From NCBI GenBank assembly GCA_964586145.1, contig CAZPHH010000003.1, forward strand, positions 1 to 64,000: a DNA stretch of 64,000 nt. The letters run 5' to 3'. This document shows, piece after piece, positions 61,037 through 64,000 of this stretch. The number at the start of each line of letters is the position of its first letter. The first letter of the stretch is position 1. The notes below the pieces were generated by a model. The model did not search any database. It was not told the origin of the DNA and saw nothing but the letters and a program-made list of their open reading frames with translations. Made by a program: the position numbers and the translations under genes. This DNA comes from JAFGJQ01 sp964586145. GTDB lineage: Bacteria; Planctomycetota; Phycisphaerae; UBA1845.

Positions 61037-62044
61037 TCACGGCCGGTTCGATTCCTCGATCAGGCGGGCCAGCGTGGCGGCGGCGGCGCCGGAATCCAGG
61101 GCCGCCTGGGCGCGGTCCACACCATCGCTCAAATCCGAGGCCACGCCGGCGACCACCAGGGCCGCGGCGGCGTTGAGGGCCGCATGAGCACGACGGGGAC
61201 CGGTCTCGCCGTTCAGAATCGCCCGCACCGCGACTGCGCTTGCGGCGGGCGAGTCCACCAGCAGCATCGACCGAGCCGCCCGTGCCAGCCCTACGTCCTC
61301 CGGGCGCACCCGGAACGTGTGGACCCCCCCGTTCTTCCATTCGCTGACCTGCGTCTCGCTGGTGACGGTCAGGTCGCACAACCCGTCCAGCCCGTGGACC
61401 ACCCACGCGTGAACCGCCCCCAGTTCGCCGAGCACCGTCGCCAGCGATTCCGTCTGGTTGGCCCGCGGCACACCCACAATCTGCCGACGGGCGCCGGCCG
61501 GATTGGTCAGCGGCCCCAGCACGTTGAACACGGTGCGGATGCCCATGGCCTGTCGCACGGGCGCTGCGTATTTCATGGCCGGATGCAGCTTGCGGGCGTA
61601 CAGAAACCCGATGCCCACCCGCTCGAGGCATCGTTCGACGGTCGGCACGTCGGCTTCGATGTTCACGCCCAAAGCGGCCAGCACTTCGGCACTGCCGCAG
61701 ACGCGCGTGTTCGTGCGGTTGCCGTGCTTGGCCACCACCGCCCCGGCCGCCGCCGCGATGAGGGCGGCCGTGGTGGAGACGTTGAACGTGCTGATGCCGT
61801 CGCCGCCCGTGCCGCACGTGTCGATGCAGTCCCGGCTGCAGCGCACCGGCGTGCAGACCTCGCGCATGGCCTGGGCCGCGCCGACGATCTCGTCGACGGT
61901 CTCCCCCTTGGTCGCCAGGGCGGCCAGAAAAGCCCCGATCATGGATTCCGGCGCCTGGCCGGTCATGATGAACTCGAAGGCCCGACGGGCGTCCGCCCGG
62001 GATAGGTCACGGCCGGCCACCAGTTGTTCCAGAATACCTCGCAT
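61037..62044 (-). CDS. trpD: Anthranilate phosphoribosyltransferase
   Basis: 335-residue enzyme of tryptophan synthesis that joins anthranilate and PRPP. The PRPP-binding stretch is DTCGTGGDGISTFNVST, followed by AKHGNRTNTRVCGSAEVLAALG; the metal-binding DE-like pair is represented by DLTVTSETQVSE. The C-terminal helical part is complete. The frame remains open far upstream of ATG 62044, but there it runs antisense to mnmE. Other trp genes are absent, so trpD is detached from a trp operon here. Confidence 0.95.
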   Translation of the reverse strand: MRGILEQLVAGRDLSRADARRAFEFIMTGQAPESMIGAFLAALATKGETVDEIVGAAQAMREVCTPVRCSRDCIDTCGTGGDGISTFNVSTTAALIAAAAGAVVAKHGNRTNTRVCGSAEVLAALGVNIEADVPTVERCLERVGIGFLYARKLHPAMKYAAPVRQAMGIRTVFNVLGPLTNPAGARRQIVGVPRANQTESLATVLGELGAVHAWVVHGLDGLCDLTVTSETQVSEWKNGGVHTFRVRPEDVGLARAARSMLLVDSPAASAVAVRAILNGETGPRRAHAALNAAAALVVAGVASDLSDGVDRAQAALDSGAAAATLARLIEESNRP

Positions 62045-62105
62045 GATCCTCGCCCGTTGACCCGGATGACGCGACACCGGTACCGTACGGCTGCGCAGGG
62101 CGAAA

Positions 62106-62111
62106 ACTATA
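62106..62111 (-). promoter_or_regulatory. Possible -10 element of trpD-mutS
   Basis: TATAGT on the minus strand, 62 bp upstream of the trpD ATG, without a recognisable -35. Confidence 0.25.
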
Positions 62112-62176
62112 CCCGATTCCCGCCCCGGGCGTGAGGGGCGGTACGTCATCCGCGGGGAGGCGGGTCCTGAAGCGAA

Positions 62177-63592
62177 ATGCTGCCGGAGGTCAACGACACG
62201 ATTGTGGCCGTCGCGTCGCCGCCCGGCCATGCGGCGCGGGGGATCGTTCGCCTGAGCGGGCCGGAGGCCCCGGCCATCGGGGACCGGTTGTTTCGTGCGG
62301 ATGACGACCGGCCCCTTTTTCAGCAGCGCGGGTTCTGCCGGCGGGAGGGACGCCTGTCCGTGGGCGACGATCTGTTTGTTCCGGCGGAAGCCTGGGTCTT
62401 CCGCGCTCCGCGCAGCTATACGGGCCAGGACTGCCTGGAACTGCACACGATCGGATCGCCGGCCCTGCTGGCGATAGTCGTGGAGGCCGCCCGGTCTGCC
62501 GGGGCGCGGCCGGCCCGGCCGGGCGAGTTCACGGCGCGGGCGTTTCTGTCGGGCACGATGGACCTCGCGCGGGCGGAGGCGGTCGCGGCGACGATTCACG
62601 CCCGCAGCGACACGCAGCTTCGGGCGGCTCGGCGAATGGGCGAGGGGGAGCTGGCCAGGCAGGTGCATGCGTGGCGGCAGCGGCTGGCCGAGCTGACGGC
62701 GCTCGTGGAGGCCGACATCGACTTCGCGGAGGAGCCGATCGAGTTCATCACGCTGGACCGTCTGGAGCGGGAGGCGGCGAGTCTGATCCGCGGAATGGAC
62801 GCCCTGCAGCGTGACGCGGCGCAGGCCGAGCGGTTCGACGTGCTGCCGACGATCCTGCTGCTGGGCCGCCCCAATTCGGGCAAGAGTACGCTGTTTAACG
62901 CGCTGTCGGGGCTGGATCGCGCCATCTGCTCCGCGATGGCGGGCACCACACGTGACTTCCTGGCTGCCCCTGTGAATCTTGGGCCGTTTGAGGCGCAGAT
63001 GCTGGACGCGGCGGGTCTGGACGCCGACGCCGGTGAGCTGATCCGCCGGGCGGGGGAACGCGTGCTGGCCCGGGCGGAACACGTGGATGCGCTGTGCCTG
63101 GTGGTGGACGTGTCCGGCCCGGTGGAACCGGGCGCGTTTGACTGTCTGGCGGGGGCGCGATCCGTGCCGTGCGTGATTGCGGCCAACAAGGTGGACCTGC
63201 TGGACGCACCGGCCTTGGCAGAGCGGCTGGCGAGTCTGCCGACCCCGGATCGAATGGGCATGCGCGCCGTCTGCGCCGTCAGCGGGCTGACCGGGCACGG
63301 ATTGGACGAGTTGCGAATGGCGCTGGCCCGGATCCTCGGTGATCACGACGCCTTGGGCGAGGACACGGCGGTCGTGCTTTCCTTACGGCAGCGGGGCTGT
63401 CTTCAGGCCGCGGCGGAGGCGATGCGGCGCGTCTCCGCGGAGGCGGCCGCGTGCGAGCAGACGCTGGATCGGGCGGAGTTGCTGGCGTTTGAGCTGCGGG
63501 CCGCGCTGAGCGCGTTGGACGACATCGCGGGGGCCGTCACCACCGAAGACCTGCTGGAGACGGTGTTCTCGTCGTTCTGCATTGGGAAGTGA
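62177..63592 (+). CDS. mnmE: tRNA modification GTPase MnmE
   Basis: 471 residues. With MnmG it makes the 5-carboxymethylaminomethyl group on wobble uridine. The N-terminal folate-binding domain begins DTIVAVASPPGHAARGIVRL and contains RPGEFTARAFLSGTMDLARA. The G domain has GRPNSGKST (G1), AGTTRD (G2), DAAGL (G3; most have DTAG) and NKVD (G4). The protein ends FCIGK, the catalytic cysteine motif. It is divergent from trpD and convergent with dnaB. Confidence 0.96.
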   Translation: MLPEVNDTIVAVASPPGHAARGIVRLSGPEAPAIGDRLFRADDDRPLFQQRGFCRREGRLSVGDDLFVPAEAWVFRAPRSYTGQDCLELHTIGSPALLAIVVEAARSAGARPARPGEFTARAFLSGTMDLARAEAVAATIHARSDTQLRAARRMGEGELARQVHAWRQRLAELTALVEADIDFAEEPIEFITLDRLEREAASLIRGMDALQRDAAQAERFDVLPTILLLGRPNSGKSTLFNALSGLDRAICSAMAGTTRDFLAAPVNLGPFEAQMLDAAGLDADAGELIRRAGERVLARAEHVDALCLVVDVSGPVEPGAFDCLAGARSVPCVIAANKVDLLDAPALAERLASLPTPDRMGMRAVCAVSGLTGHGLDELRMALARILGDHDALGEDTAVVLSLRQRGCLQAAAEAMRRVSAEAAACEQTLDRAELLAFELRAALSALDDIAGAVTTEDLLETVFSSFCIGK

Positions 63593-63601
63593 CGCAAAGG
63601 A

Positions 63602-63615
63602 CCCGGCGAGCCGGG
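63602..63615. terminator. Small hairpin between mnmE and dnaB
   Basis: CCCGG-CGAG-CCGGG in the 29-bp gap between the converging genes; short and without a U-tract. Confidence 0.3.
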
Positions 63616-63621
63616 GGCGAT

Positions 63622-64000
63622 TCAGAAGGGGGTCGCCTCTTCGTGGTACGGGGGAACGTAGGACGGTTCCGGCACCGGGGACAGGTTGTCGAAGCGCGTG
63701 CTGCGGTTGTTGAACATGAGCGTAATGTTGCCGACCGGGCCGTTGCGCTGCTTGGCCACGATGCACTCGGCCTTGCCCTTGATGTCCGGATCGATTTCTT
63801 CGGACCCGCGGTGGTAATACTCCTCCCGATGGAGGAGCAGAATGACGTCGGCGTCCTGCTCGAGGGCGCCGGATTCCCGCAGGTCGCTCATGCGGGGGCG
63901 ATTCCCCTCCCGCTGCTCGGCGGCGCGGTTGAGCTGCGCCATGGCGATGATGGGAATCTCCAGCTCACGGCCGAGGGCCTTGAGCCCCCGGCTGATCTCG
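63622..64000 (-). CDS. dnaB: Replicative DNA helicase DnaB, 3' end
   Basis: C-terminal 125 or so residues; the gene continues beyond the window. EISRGLKALGRELEIPIIAM, then AQLNRAAEQR and MSDLRESGALEQDADVILLL are the late RecA-fold motifs of DnaB, followed by VAKQRNGPVGNITLMFN with the arginine-finger region. The tail PSYVPPYHEEATPF is lineage-specific. Visible motifs are intact. Confidence 0.95.
   Translation of the reverse strand, partial: EISRGLKALGRELEIPIIAMAQLNRAAEQREGNRPRMSDLRESGALEQDADVILLLHREEYYHRGSEEIDPDIKGKAECIVAKQRNGPVGNITLMFNNRSTRFDNLSPVPEPSYVPPYHEEATPF

Noticed and set aside
61045..61055. GGTTCGATTCC, a match to the tRNA T-loop consensus
   Set aside because: It lies inside trpD coding sequence and no cloverleaf can be built around it.
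62045..63346. A 434-codon upstream extension of trpD
   Set aside because: It runs antisense to mnmE; TrpD has its complete domain from ATG 62044.

Overview
The window is GC-rich throughout and reads as a chromosomal segment of a Planctomycetota bacterium, probably a Phycisphaerae-like lineage. Signs of this are secreted proteins with Asn/Asp linkers (NDND, NDNNV), DCNGNxxPDECDIA-type calcium repeats followed by a dockerin-like tail, a PEP-CTERM protein, an NPCBM protein, and the MoxR / DUF58 / BatA-like / VWA / DUF4175-like / squalene-cyclase-like operon. Assignment to a class is inference. No tRNA, rRNA, CRISPR array, transposase or phage gene was recognised.

Layout. 1-13128: end of PEP carboxykinase, leucyl aminopeptidase, a LmbE/PIG-L deacetylase, a GNAT acetyltransferase, a tryptophanase-type lyase, a Kdo/WaaP-like kinase overlapping a macro-domain gene, a secreted subtilase with PKD domains, two membrane proteins of unknown function and a stand-alone Clp N-domain protein. 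13129-20099: a secreted M6 metalloprotease and, on the minus strand, an NPCBM protein and a two-gene secreted/PEP-CTERM unit. 20100-32098: the seven-gene MoxR operon (minus strand). 32117-42046: a secreted hypothetical protein, then an alpha-2-macroglobulin gene and pbpC (penicillin-binding protein 1C), joined by two tandem 89-bp repeats that form a chain of overlapping mini-ORFs. 42317-49668: a SpoIIE-type phosphatase, two small secreted repeat proteins, aroB, a candidate structured RNA and folC. 50307-54334: a [NiFe]-hydrogenase large subunit, small subunit and methyl-accepting chemoreceptor in one apparent operon. 54589-64000: an NDNNV-repeat lipoprotein, a divergent D-lyxose-isomerase-like / PfkB kinase pair, trpD-mutS, mnmE and the 3' end of dnaB.

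Most notable are three things. (1) The hydrogenase large subunit stops exactly at the histidine after which the maturation protease normally cuts, and the small-subunit gene overlaps a chemoreceptor gene by ATGA. This suggests a periplasmic hydrogen-sensing chemotaxis unit. (2) A REP-like palindrome (core GACCGGCTTTCCAGCCGGTC) lies inside coding sequences in phases that keep the frame open, and is duplicated with the alpha-2-macroglobulin/pbpC junction. (3) A roughly 150-nt, possibly 6S-like structured RNA candidate lies directly before a folC promoter that seems to drive a leaderless transcript.

Several promoters share one form: TTGnnn, 17-18 bp, then TAGAAT or TATAGT-like. Start codons were chosen from ribosome-binding sites, signal peptides and overlaps. 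All functions are read from motifs; no database search was possible.
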